64,000 bases of DNA. Origin: Allium sativum. Its lineage: Eukaryota > Streptophyta > Magnoliopsida > Asparagales > Amaryllidaceae. The stretch covers positions 26,557,659 through 26,621,658 of the forward strand of contig CM060909.1 in the NCBI GenBank assembly GCA_030737875.1, read 5' to 3'. A program made the position numbers and the translations under genes. A model generated the notes under the pieces. That model was not told the origin of the DNA, searched no databases, and saw only the letters and a list, made by a program, of their open reading frames with translations. Below, piece after piece: positions 1 through 10,094 of the stretch (its first letter is position 1; each line of letters starts with the position of its first letter).

Positions 1-99
1 CAAACAAAATTGGTAAAAATTATGGACATGTATCACATCCCCATAAGTAACATATTAAAATATGAGAATAATCCAACCCTTAGGGAATAAAATAAAAAT

Positions 100-489
100 A
101 TTTGATGATCCTCCAGTACGTAAAATGTTGGTTGCTATAGTTCCAATCCACCTAACAACTCCTCGACCCGCTCAAGGCATGATGCAAGTCCTGGTCCCTT
201 CATCTAGAACACCTTCCGAACCTGGTACACAACAATCTGAGAGTCACAAAAAATATCTAATTCGGCTACTCCCTCGTGAGCCTCAGCTCGACAATCAGGG
301 CCTCGTACACGGAGTCATTGTAGTAGCGGGAAATTTCAGCCGTAAGGCATAACAGATTGACCGTCTTTCAGGAGTCAGCAATACAACTCCGGTGCCGGAC
401 CGTCGATCATTTCGAGCACCGTTTGTATATAGCTTCCAAGTGCTTGATTCTGATATGGTTTCTGAAAGGACAACCTCCTCATCCAACAC
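100..489 (-). pseudogene. Element A RNase H domain (decayed)
   Basis: Minus-strand RNase H of a Tat-like gypsy pol. The block WKLYTNGARNDRRSGTG followed by YALRLKFPATT matches the first strands of the domain, and DSQIVVYQV further on is the usual Asp-Ser-Gln motif. The first catalytic Asp, normally in a YVDGA-like context, reads Asn here (YTNGA). At least one stop and one frameshift interrupt the C-terminal half around 190-300. It cannot be functional. Confidence 0.75.
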
Positions 490-1068
490 ATCTTCTTCAG
501 GGATGCTGAATTCAGCTATGAAATCTGCTTACGCTTGCCCCTGGATGGCCTTCCTTGGGAGGAAAGTGAGGTTGAATTGTCTCTATTCAGTGTTTCATTT
601 AAGCAATCTCCCAGACACCCCAGGTCGTTGAAGGACCTGGCGTAGCAGCTGATTGGTATATATCATAATTGGATGAGCCTGAAAGTAATGGCGCAACTTC
701 CTCGAAGCAATCAATAGGCTGTAAGCGAGCTTCTCAATCTTCGGGTAATTATGTTCTGCCATATCCAACTTCTTACTCACATAATATATCGGTCTTTGAA
801 TTTTATCCTCCTCACGAATGAGAGCTGAACTGATTGCATGTGATGATATAGCCAAGTAAACGAACATGTCTTCATGATCTACTGGCTTGGACAGTATCAG
901 TGGTCTCTCCAAATGGTCTAACAAGTTCTGAAAGGCTTCAATGCATTCTGAGGTCCATCTGAAATTACGCTTCCCTCCCTTTATTAAGTCGAAGAGAGGA
1001 ACGCATTTGTTTGTTGCCCTGGATATAAATCTACTCAATGCTGCAACCTTCCCTGCTAAACTCTGCAC
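490..1068 (-). pseudogene. Element A RT C-terminus and connection region
   Basis: Minus strand. The open stretch 595-1068 has the pattern of the gypsy RT thumb/connection: SLAGKVAALSRFISRATNK, then FRWTSECIEAFQNL, then YYVSKKLDMAEHNYPKIEKLA and RKLRHYFQAHPI. After a stop, the frame continues through KAIQGQA and ADFIAEF, the normal link to RNase H. Order and spacing agree with intact relatives, so this is a decayed copy and not a rearrangement. Confidence 0.85.
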
Positions 1069-1475
1069 ATCTTTAATTCTTCCTTGTTAGTGAATATTCC
1101 TGATCATTGCAATCTAGTCTGGATTGATCTCGATTCCGCAAGAGCTGGCGATGAAACCCAGAAACATATACAACCCAAGATCTATGATAAAATTGGTATT
1201 CTCTTTGTCCGGTACATGCATCGAAATTTAATTGTATCCCGAATATGCGTCCATAAATGAAAGAATCTCATGTCCCGTTGTCGAACCTACAAACTGGTCC
1301 ATCCTTGGGAGTGGGAAGCTATCTTTCTTGCAAGTCTTATTCAAATCTAAAAAGTCAATGCACATCGACATTATCCATTGGCCTTCTTGACAAGAACTGG
1401 ATTCGATATCCAGTTCGAATATATTGCATCCCGAATGAAGCCATTGCTTTCTAGCTTTCAACTTCTTACTTTAAG
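1069..1475 (-). pseudogene. Element A RT N-terminal half, catalytic block deleted
   Basis: Minus strand. The fingers and early palm are clear (MCIDFLDLNKTCKKDSFPL, then FMDAYSGYN). Reading on, a piece resembling the block after SGYN (NTNFIIDLGLY) is joined near 1163-1170 directly to FLGFIAS and GIEINPD, which normally lie well past the YVDD active site. The segment carrying YVDD is absent, so this RT lost its catalytic centre by internal deletion. Element B interrupts its upstream end at 1481/1482. Confidence 0.75.
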
Positions 1476-1476
1476 G

Positions 1477-1481
1477 TCGCA
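1477..1481. repeat. Target site duplication of element B (left copy)
   Basis: TCGCA stands just before the LTR start TGTAACGATCC. The matching right copy at 14025-14029 is CCGCA, one mismatch, as expected for an old 5-bp duplication. Both flanks belong to the minus-strand gypsy element A. Confidence 0.65.
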
Positions 1482-3959
1482 TGTAACGATCCGCATTCTA
1501 CGTATCGAAGGATCATAGAATATTTATTTCCTTTTCATATGAGGTCGTATAGTCGTGTAACTTTGGGGAACGACTATTAGGGTCATATCCCATGTACACG
1601 ATTTTTGTCGATTTTTAAATGACTGTTTTGCCCCTGGCGAATCTTGTTTTACCCATAACTTTTGATTGGTAAGGAGTTTTGACCTGAAACCACTACCATT
1701 AGATTCAGATGATGGTTTACCTTTCCGTAGAGTAGTCACATTTGTTAAACGAACTTATCATTTGGGAGATATGGTTGAAATAAGGTTTAGAAGGTGAAAA
1801 ACAGCTTAACCGGGCCTAAATAGGGTGATTAGCAGCTAGGTCCATAACCTATTTTGGTATTAGGGTTATCGAAAGGCTGAAATCAGTTAGGAAACAATTT
1901 TATTTCATTTTCTCAGCCGCCTAAAACATTTCTCTAACCTTAACATTGGCCGCCACCTTCTAAAATCATCCCAAATCGCTTTCTAATCGAGCATTAAGCT
2001 AAGCTAATCAAATCAAGGCAAATCAACACCAAATCAGAGTTGGAGCTGCTGTGTTACATAGGAATTCGACCCAAAACAATATGGTTTCAGATCTAAAGTT
2101 TTATTTGTGACTAAGGTGAGTGATTTGCATTTTTTTCACTAAACACGGCTAATTAGGGGTGATTATGTTAATTAGCGAAATTATGCATGTTAAAATTCTG
2201 GAAAAGTACGTAAAAAATCTTAAATATTATTTTAGGGCTCTGATAAAAAATTTGGGTTAATTTGGATATGTTTTGCTAATCGTATGTTTAAGTCATGATT
2301 AAGGGGATTAAGGGAAAAACATGGGTTTTGGGTATGTTTGATCCATATAAACATGTCATATTGTTGTTTTGGTGTTTATGGTTGATTATGCATGTTGCTA
2401 TTACTATTTGATTGTTTAGTAAAGTTAGAATGGTCAAAAACGCCATCGTATGGCGTAAATAGCTTGCTGGAAAAGTTGTAGAAATTGGTTAGACCAGACC
2501 TGTTCGTGACTAGCATATCACGACCAGACCGTGACTCCACCCCTCACGAACCGAAGCCACCTCCACGAACCAGATCATCAGCACGAACCACCTTCACAAA
2601 TAGGAGCTTTGGCAAGCCGCTGACCATGAGCGAGTCAACGATGCCACAAGCCGATCACCTGGAGGGACCCATGAGCCGGTGCCTCGACCACGAGCCGCTT
2701 CTCCGAACCGAGCACGTATCACGACCTGAACAGGGGTCCACGAGTGGATCATGAGCAATGGAGGAAAAGGGGGATCACGACCCGGACTGGAAAATCACGA
2801 ACCACACATATATGAACTGAAGTATGAACATGAATGGAAGCTTGGATTTATGAAACGAACAAGGATGATGAGCAAAACCCGAGATGCAAAGGTAGTCCAA
2901 ATAGGAAGTAGAACTCAGGATCCAGATGGGAACCAACGAGTTAACTTCATGAGTTGGACTTTGCTGCTTGACGTATGCAAAGGGGTTATCGATGTCTATA
3001 GCTTTGACTCACCACTGAGAGACGAATTATTGGCTATGGATAAGTGTAGTGAAGTTGTCATGACTTCATGGGGAAGAGTGATCGTAGCAAGGCTATGAGC
3101 CAGTGCAGTGGAGTCGTCATGACTCCATGTGGCAGAGTGGACATAGCAAGGGATTAGTGGCTATGGATCAGTATAGTGGAGTCATCGTGACTTCATTGGG
3201 CAGAGTGATCGTAGCAAAGGATTGGGTGATCAAAGTGGTAGATATCGTATATTTTACGCACTGAGTGAGAGATGTGAGGATGATTGCTATGTTTGATGTT
3301 TGCTACCACCACGACATGCACACCCCTCCCCATTATTTTCACACCATGTGTTAGTGTCACGTTAGAGTATCGTACATTTTGTCGTGCTAACTCTTTGGTC
3401 GCAGGTCCAGGTTCAGGTATGGTTATGTATACCTGTTATTGTTCTATTTTGCTGCTTATCGCTCATACCAGACTTTTGTCTGACCTAGAGTTTTATGTCT
3501 CTTCTTATTACTCTGGGTGCTCCTAAATGAGCAGACTAGAGACATGTTAGCTGGTTTTGCACGAGTAGATGTCCGGAGACGAGCAAGAGGCTTATACGTA
3601 TCATTACCGTATATTCTCCTTATGTTGTTGTGGTCACTACTTTGGGCATTAGTAGTGTACCTTCCTATTTTGCTTTAGAGACAGTTTTAAAAGTTGTAAT
3701 AATGGTGGTTTGGATCATAAGCTGTAATTTGAAATTTCCGCTGCTATGATGGTTTAGTTTCAGCTTATGCACTGTCTCGCCTGTTCTATATCAAGTTATG
3801 TTATTAATATATTTTCCTCCATGCGCTATGAGATATACTACAGGTTCTTTGTTGATTCATCGTCATCTTCCTTTTCCTTTGATGACCATCCCGTGCTGGT
3901 CGGGTATTGGCACAACGCATTTCGAGGAAATGTTGACTGGTCCGGGGCCGGCCATCACA
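1482..3959 (+). repeat. 5' LTR of element B
   Basis: Begins TGTAACGATCCGCATTC and ends GGCCATCACA; the copy at 11536-14024 aligns along its whole length. It contains a C-rich stretch with repeated CACGAACC-like words at about 2530-2745 and a hairpin-bearing tandem repeat at 3031-3222. Its downstream part (about 3470-3545, CTGACC then GAGTTTT then CTCTGGGTGC) resembles the same region of L1 and E. Open stretches at 2485-2754 and 2751-3098 show no recognisable protein and are treated as chance. Confidence 0.92.
3031..3222 (+). repeat. Tandem repeat with palindromic core in element B LTR
   Basis: Three imperfect units of about 60-70 bp, each running from GGCTATG to ATCGTAGCAA or a close variant. 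Each carries an inverted repeat. Unit 1 has TGAAGT and ACTTCA, unit 2 has TGGAGTC and GACTCCA, and unit 3 has TGGAGTC and GACTTCA. Units 1 and 2 differ by a paired change in the two arms. The 3' LTR has the same array at about 13100-13290. Confidence 0.85.
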
Positions 3960-3961
3960 CT

Positions 3962-3975
3962 TGGTATCAAAGCTC
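3962..3975 (+). other. Primer binding site of element B (tRNA-Met type)
   Basis: TGGTATCAAAGCTC lies two bases after the 5' LTR. It differs by one base from the usual plant retrotransposon primer site TGGTATCAGAGC, complementary to the initiator tRNA-Met 3' end. The leader to 4166 is non-coding and holds a short AT run at 4069-4080. Confidence 0.88.
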
Positions 3976-4166
3976 TAGGTTGTGTAGTTAACCTAGGGAA
4001 AGACACCAGGGAGAGATATTATACGTATATGAGAGCGCATATTTGTGATATTTTGGCTCTCAAAAGCTATATATATATATACACTATTAGTATATATAAG
4101 GATGAAGTCGCACTGCACTGGCACTACTAGGAAGATGGTTAATCGTTTCTCTTTACAGATTGAACG

Positions 4167-4430
4167 ATGAGCCGATGTACGAGGAGTACGGGTTCAGGGC
4201 CCAATAATAGTAATGCTCCTGATATGAGGACGATGTTCACTGATTTCATGAGAGAGATGCTTAGGGATATTCAGAGGGCAGTTCCTAATGCTGCCAATGG
4301 TGGTGGTGCAGCCACCTAGGGCCGATTTCGCCAAGCTCTGTAAGGACTACACTAGTCTTGGTAGGAAGCCGTTCTACAGAACATAATCGGCTACAGAAGT
4401 TCAGGATTGGCTTGATAATTGTGAGCGTAT
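4167..4430 (+). pseudogene. Element B gag, N-terminal part (broken)
   Basis: Start of the capsid gene. ATG at 4167 opens 50 codons (MSRCTRSTGSGPNN..., then an MFTDFMREMLRDIQRAV helix) ending at TAG 4317. After a frame change the capsid sequence continues with LCKDYTSLGRKPFY and EVQDWLDNCER, a normal plant gypsy gag pattern, with one further stop. It is then cut by solo LTR G and resumes at 7277 in the same frame. Confidence 0.8.
4426..4430. repeat. Target site duplication of solo LTR G (left copy)
   Basis: CGTAT at 4426-4430 is repeated perfectly at 7272-7276. Removing the insert and one copy restores a continuous gag frame, which confirms the boundaries. Confidence 0.95.
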
Positions 4431-4707
4431 TATAACACCTCGTAATTTTATAATATTAAAATTGACAAATTAAAGAATGCTTAATTTTTATAAGAAGAAT
4501 TAAGGGAAACGGGTTGCGCCATTGCGTTCGTCTCGGAATTCTGCTTGCGATAGAGTCCGAGTTTGCGTAAAACAGATACAGTATGAAGAAGTTATGGAGA
4601 TTAGAAGGTTTCAGTTTAATTCAGAATTAAAATAATAATTAAAATCAAATTCGAAATTCAAATCAGCAAGAAGCGGGATAGGCGGGAATTATCCCGCTCT
4701 AGGGTGT

Positions 4708-4760
4708 CGACCCCCTAGGGGAGTCGACATAGGTGTCGACCCCCTGTAGGGGTCGACCCC
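4708..4760. repeat. Cluster of GTCGAC palindromes in LTR G
   Basis: Four GTCGAC sites lie within about 55 bp, alternating with CCCCCTAGGGG and CCCCTGTAGGGG, so the stretch can fold on itself in more than one way. It sits about 150 bp upstream of the TATA box. Confidence 0.8.
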
Positions 4761-4904
4761 ATCAGCCAGATCTGGGCAGTGACGAATTTTGGAGAATTAG
4801 GGCTTATATGGCGTTCTATGATTTGCTGGATGATGTGCTTTTCTGGTTTGGATGGTTTAGATGGATCCTAACCTAATCTAAAGGCCCTAATTCACCTAAT
4901 ACAC

Positions 4905-4916
4905 CTATATAAAAAC
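4905..4916 (+). promoter_or_regulatory. Probable TATA box of LTR G
   Basis: CTATATAAAAAC is a good plant TATA box at the expected distance from the LTR start. It is followed by a C/A-rich stretch (ACACCTAGACCTAACC) suited to an initiation region. Confidence 0.65.
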
Positions 4917-5250
4917 ACCTAGACCTAACCCTAATTTCATTACACTAATTCATATGCCTCCATGCTGCCACAACTTAAACTAGTCTTTCTTCTACACTAA
5001 AGCAAATCAGAATGGAGTATTCATATTGGAAGATAAGAATCAAATTCTATAACAATGGTTTAGCTAATCAAATCCAGAATACAGAATTCAGATCTATTTT
5101 CTCTTCTACCACTGTGAGTCCATGTTACTTTCACTTTTAATTAATTAAAAGTAATTGTGATAAGTTTGTGAATTGGACTATATGAACATGCCTGTAAGAT
5201 GAATCGTATCATGTTTGTTAAATTCTTATCTTTTAGATTCATACCTAAAG

Positions 5251-5460
5251 TTCATGTTCCATATGCCTTATTGGATCTATCTTATTGTTCTATGGCAGTT
5301 TATGTTCCAAATGCTCATTGGATCTATCTTATTGTCCTAGGTCAGTTTATGTTCCATATGCTAATTAGATCTACTTTGTTGCTCTATGCCAGTTCATATG
5401 CCTAATTAGATCTATTTTGTTGTTCTATGCCAGTTCATACTTCTTATGCTTATTTTTATG
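5251..5460 (+). repeat. 48-bp tandem repeat in LTR G
   Basis: About four to five units beginning TT(C/T)ATGTTCCATATGC and containing ATTGGATCTATCTTATTG then CTATGCCAG, at 5251, 5298, 5346 and 5394 with a degenerate tail. The period is close to 48 bp. Being a multiple of three it keeps a short reading frame open, which is not evidence for a gene. Confidence 0.85.
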
Positions 5461-5803
5461 CCAGTTTTAATGTCATGGTTCTCTTCCCCTCTTCTCTTCT
5501 TTTCTGTTTTTTATGAGATTAGGCTAACTGCGAGCCTAACATAATATTATATGTATGAATGACGTGGGAACGTTGTGGGAAAAGTTTGGGGAAATTATTG
5601 AATAATATGCAGTTGGGCATAAAAAGACTTGAAATCATGTAATTGATCTGGGGCATGAATTGGTGTGATTTGTTTACATGAGATTATGGACATAAATTTG
5701 GATTAAAATGATGAACATAATTTAGATTGGAAATTATGGGTATATATTATAATCCAAGATTTAAAATTGGGGACATGAATTGTGAAAGTGATAATGAACG
5801 CCT

Positions 5804-6026
5804 AAGACACGAGGTTAGATTCAAATTGCGGTATAAGACTGCCCGGAACCGCCCGACACATCCAGCAACCGCAATTTTTTAATCTAATGTGAGAGGTCAA
5901 AGGCAGAAATTAGATACGTAATAATGCAAAGACATGAGGTTAGATTCAGATTGCGGTATAAGACTGCCTGGAACCGCCCGGCATATCTAGCAACCGCAAG
6001 ACGACAATCTAATGTGGGAGGTCTTG
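5804..6026 (+). repeat. 125-bp tandem duplication with long hairpin in LTR G
   Basis: Two copies start at 5804 and 5929. Each has arms TTAGATTCAAATTGCGG (or TTAGATTCAGATTGCGG) and CCGCAA...AATCTAA around a CG-rich loop containing GGAACCGCCCG, so each can form a long hairpin. The copies differ at many scattered sites but the arms are kept. Confidence 0.85.
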
Positions 6027-7276
6027 CAAGATTACAGTTATAATGAATTAATAAACAATTAACCAAGATAAGACATGTAGTAAGACACGGGGGTTAAGTG
6101 GGTCACATGGGTGACATGTGAAATATAATTTGAAGCACTTAACCATGGTGAAACATGTAAGAAGACATGGAAATAAGAAGGGGTTAAGTGGGAATTCCTA
6201 GTGGGGAACAAGCTTAGGAGGAAATCTTATGTCAAGTATGTGGGGCCTTTTCAACCAGTAACCCATTCTGTATCTATGTGAGCTCGAATTAGGTCGAGGA
6301 CGGGACACGCTTACTGGGTTTGATTGTAAGAGGTCAATAAAGAGTTAGCGGTGGCAACGCAAGTCCAACAGAGTCGTGTGCGTGCGTGGGTCCGCGCTGG
6401 TAGGTAAGACGTTGTTGCATCGTGTAGGTATAAGCCGTGCATTTTTAGTAGTATCGGGTTGCCACTTTAGGGAGTGATACACCTTACTGTGGGACCTGCA
6501 CAGGTATCTACGAGTTAGGGAGCCGATCGAATGGGGAGGGTAGTGGGTACAACTAGTGGAGATAGGAGCAGGCGACACCTATGACAGCAGCTAGGAGTAC
6601 ACAAACTACCATCATTATTATTATGATTAGTAAGAGGGATCAACTTTCAGTATGGGACTAGTAATGGTGCGGTGAAATTAGCATTGGTGCGGTGTAGGAA
6701 TTATCTTATAGTGATTAGAAGCGCAATCAACGTTATATCTTGTTCACCTTATCATACTCGCTTATGTTATAGTCATTTCTTATATCCAGTTTATGTCCTT
6801 ATCCTGTTACTTTATTAATTATATAGTTAAAGTCACTGGACTCGCCAGAGTTTTTGTCTGACCTGTTTTGTTTCGCCTCTTTTCTTTCCTTCCCCCCCAG
6901 GTGCTCAGGGTGGGACTAGTGGAGCTTGACTTGGATTTCTTTCTTCTTGAAGTACTTGGAAGTGTTGAGAGTAATGCTCAACTTTATCTCTTTTCCATTA
7001 TGGCTATTTGGAGTGGGATTATGATTTTACTTTTATGTACTCTGATAATAAGTTCGTTCAAGATGGATATTTATGTACTTGACTCTAGTATGTGGTTTTG
7101 ATGTTGTAACCAAACATGTTTTGCTTTCCGCTACAATGAATAACTTTTGAATTTTCTTAAGTACCAGTTTATATATCTGTCTTGTGATATTATGTTCTAT
7201 ACTCTTATAATACTCCATGATAGTTAATGCATTCCCTTAGTGAGTGACATTAACGGACGTGGGGTGTTACACGTAT

Positions 7277-7664
7277 CTTCGAGGATCTGGGAATCGAACA
7301 TGCGATGAAGAAGAAGCTAGCATCCCATCAGCTGCAAGGACAGGCTATGAATTGGTGGAATTCTATTAAAGCAGCTACCCCTGAGGATCAAGTTACTTGG
7401 GCTCAGTTTAAAGCCCGATTCAGTGATAAGTTTATCCCAGTTGCCCATAAGTTAGAGTTGTTTAGAAGTTCTTGGAGCTTAAACAGAATGGTAGGGCAGT
7501 CTCGGAATATATTGCTGAGGATACTTTATCGAAGTATGGATTATCTCTTATCGATACTGCAGAGAAGAAGAACGAGAAGTTCATAACTGGTTTAGATCAA
7601 TACTTGAGAGAAAGGCTTAATAAACCATATTGATGAGACTTTTGAATCAATTGTTGGGAAAGCA
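7277..7664 (+). pseudogene. Element B gag, capsid C-terminal part
   Basis: The capsid resumes immediately after LTR G. KKKLASHQLQGQAMNWWNS followed by TWAQFKARFSDKFIP is the hallmark core of plant gypsy Gag. A frameshift near 7470 moves the rest (EYIAEDTLSKYGLS, FITGLDQYLRERLNKP) into another frame, and a one-base insertion near 7631 shifts it again. The product would be the virus-like particle shell protein if intact. Confidence 0.85.
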
Positions 7665-8201
7665 TTGAGATCAGAGAGACTTTATCCTAAGCCCAAGACT
7701 GAAGTCGTTGTTGCATCTGCAGGGGAGCCAAAGCCGCAGGCAAGCGGTGGAGGTAAGAATAATTCGCAAAATAAGAGGAAACAGTTCCAAGCTAAGGATG
7801 GTCAGAAGAAGAGTAAGAAAGATGTTGAGTGCTTTAGCTATGGCAAGAAGGGCCATTATGCTAAATAATGCCGAGCAAAGCCAGCGGACAGGAAGTGCTT
7901 CAACTGCGGCCAAGTGGGACATCAAAAGGATAAGTGTCCACAACCTTCTAAAGAGAAGCAGATTGTGAAAGCATATGCTATTAATGTTGTTCCTTCTTCG
8001 TCGAATGCCCCAACTGCGGCGGAGAAGGGAAAGAATGTCGTCATTCAAGGTATGCTTTCTATTTATGATGTTCATGTTCGATTACTGTTTGATACTGGGG
8101 CTTCCCGTTCCTTCATATCTATTGACCTGGTAGACAGGTTGGGATTGGAACCCGAGATAGTCGATAGACCTTGTGATGAACCCGATTGGTGGTTCGACTA
8201 G
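7665..8201 (+). pseudogene. Element B nucleocapsid zinc knuckles and protease
   Basis: A basic linker (KNNSQNKRKQFQAKDGQKK) leads to two CCHC zinc knuckles. The first, CFSYGKKGHYAK, has its second Cys changed to Tyr and a TAA at 7866 just before the last Cys. The second, CFNCGQVGHQKDKC, is intact. The aspartic protease follows with its active site DTGAS at 8091 and RSFIS after it. A TAG at 8199 ends the frame before the C-terminal flap. Gag and protease-pol appear to have been one continuous frame originally. Confidence 0.88.
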
Positions 8202-9341
8202 CCTTAGTATGATTTGTCGAAATTTGGTCTTATCGAGTCATGGATGTATGTTTGCTTGTGATTGCTTTGTTTTGGGTTTTACTGGGTTTGGCATTATTTT
8301 TGGAGTCGACTGGCTCTAAAGGTATGGGGTGGTAGTAGACTGTGAGGGATTTTCGGTGACTATTAGGGCGGATGATGGGTGGAGGGTAGTGTTTGGTTGC
8401 TTAGTTAGTGATGAGGTAATGGCTAGTTTTCTAAATTCTCTCGACATCCCGCAGGACGAGTTATCGGGGGTTCCCATTGCTGTCCAGTATCCGGATATCT
8501 TTGAGGAGGTGACCGAACTTCCACCACATCGAGAGATTGAGTTCCATATTGATTTAGCGAAAGGTGCCAGATCTATAGTGATGCCCCTTCGTCGTATGGC
8601 ACCAAGGGAGCAGCGAGAGCTCGGGGTGAAAGTAAGCGATCTTTTGAAGAAGGGATTTATCATAAGAAGTGTTTCCGAGTGGGGAGCACCAGTTGTATTT
8701 TCCACTAAGGCAGATGGTTCCCTTCGTTTGTGTGTGGACTATCGCGAGTTGAATAAAGTGACTAGGAAGAATAAGTATCCTCTTCCACGGATAGATGATT
8801 AGTTTGATCAACTAGAAGGAGCAAGAGTGTTCTCCCAGTTGGACCTCGCGACAGGATTTCATCAGCTCCGAGTAGCAGCTGAGAGTGTTCCAAAATCGAC
8901 ATTTCGGACGCCGTCTGGATTCTATGAGTGGTTGGTCATGCCATTCGGGTTGACCAATGCACCAGCATATTTTGTGGATCTTATGAATAGGGTATTCAGG
9001 GATCAATTGAATAAATTTGTTCTTGTGTTCGTGGATGATATCCTTGTTTACTCGAGGACAAAGGAAGAACACAAGGAACATTTGAGGATAGTGATGGAGG
9101 TGTTAAGAAAACACCAATTGAAAGCGAAATTTTCTAAGTGTTACTTCTGGAGGAGGGAAGTGAGATTCATGGGCCATGTTGTTTCAGAAAATGGTATTGC
9201 CGTGGACCCTGCGAAGTTGGCTACGGTACAGGATTGGTCTACGCCTAAGAATGCAACAGACGTGAGAAGTTTCTTGGGATAGGCTGGATATTATCGTAAG
9301 TTTATTCAGGACTTCTCCAAGATAGTGGCACGTTAACTCAG
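8202..9341 (+). pseudogene. Element B reverse transcriptase
   Basis: After the protease tail (GVDWL then [11 protein letters not shown]) comes a nearly complete [16 protein letters not shown] and KYPLPRIDD, then [27 protein letters not shown] and the catalytic FVDD at 9031-9039. The thumb is seen as [19 protein letters not shown]. Stops at 8317, 8800 and 9280 stand at conserved residues, and a frameshift near 9335 precedes RNase H. The catalytic Asp pair itself is intact. Confidence 0.92.
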
Positions 9342-10094
9342 TTGACAAGGAAGAATCAAGCTTTCGTCTGGGACGGAAGATGTGAAAATTCATTCGAGAG
9401 TTTAAAAGAAAAGTTGACGTGTGCATCAGTGTTAGTCGTTCCTAAGGGGAACGAAGAGATGACGGTATACACGGATGCCTGTGGTACTGGACTAGGTGTT
9501 GTATTGATGCAAGGAGGTAGGGTTGTGGCTTATGCTAGTCGGCAACTGAAACCACATGAGAAAAGATATCCTACTCATGATTTGGAATTGGTAGCGATCG
9601 TGTTCGCGTTGAAGATGTGGAGACATCATCTCTTGGGAGAAAGATTCGAGTTGTTTACCGATCATAAATCATTAAAGTATCTTTTCTCTCAGAAGGATCT
9701 AAATCTTCGTCAGCAGAGATGGCTAGAATTCTTGGCTTCCTATGATTTCAATATCTCATATACACCAGGAAAGGGAAATGCAATAGCTGATGCATTGAGT
9801 AGGAGACATGCCAGTTTAGGGGCTATGTTTCTGGATTGGAACCAACTGGAGTATAACGCAGGGTATGATTTCAAACCTAAGTGCGAATTGGATCCAGAGA
9901 TGTTAGCAAGTTTGACGATCAGACCCACTTTGATTGAGTGGATTGGTTCCAGTCAGAGGGACGATCCTAACCTATTGGAAATCATCTCCAAGTTAGAGAT
10001 GGGTATTGACGAGGAGATGAACAAGTATGGGTTTGATCGAGATGGATGGCTTAGAAAGAATGGGAGACTAGCTGTACCCAATGTCAATGGATAG
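9342..10094 (+). pseudogene. Element B RNase H
   Basis: A 250-codon open frame. It has the connection ([18 protein letters not shown]), then RNase H with the acidic residues in [27 protein letters not shown] and [11 protein letters not shown], and the end motif [16 protein letters not shown]. The length and all key residues look normal. The tail leads toward the integrase zinc domain and is ended by TAG at 10092. This is the best preserved part of element B. Confidence 0.92.

Larger units (their letters stand above)
1..1481 (-). mobile_element. Element A: Tat-like Ty3/gypsy copy, RT/RNase H piece
   Basis: This is the downstream pol part of an old Ty3/gypsy element on the minus strand. Read from 1475 down to 100 it gives, in order, the start of reverse transcriptase (CIDFLDLNK, DSFPLPRMDQ, SFMDAYSGYN), the RT connection region and RNase H, in several frames with stops. 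These phrases are typical of the Tat/Retand/Ogre group. The piece ends exactly where element B begins, and its missing upstream part resumes at 14025. Integrase and the 3' LTR would lie before the window. Lineage assignment is from recognised motifs, not a search. Confidence 0.85.
4431..7271 (+). mobile_element. Solo LTR G inserted in element B gag
   Basis: A 2841-bp LTR with no internal domain, bounded by a perfect 5-bp duplication. It starts TATAACACCTCG, a one-base change from a TGTAACACC end, and finishes GGTGTTACA. It has a TATA box at 4905-4916, which sets the orientation, and several internal repeats. No protein domain is seen; the open stretch 5199-5405 is made of tandem repeats. Its 3' part (CTGACCTGTTTTG, then CCCAGGTGCTCAGG near 6870-6910) resembles the equivalent region of B, L1 and E. 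Solo LTRs arise by recombination between the two LTRs of one element. Confidence 0.92.

Noticed and set aside
2485..3098. Two adjacent open frames of 89 and 115 codons in the B LTR
   Set aside because: In the 3' LTR the corresponding frames are broken or shifted, and the products have only low-complexity or repeat-derived sequence.
5199..5405. A 68-codon frame in LTR G
   Set aside because: It is built from the 48-bp tandem repeat, whose length keeps a frame open by chance.
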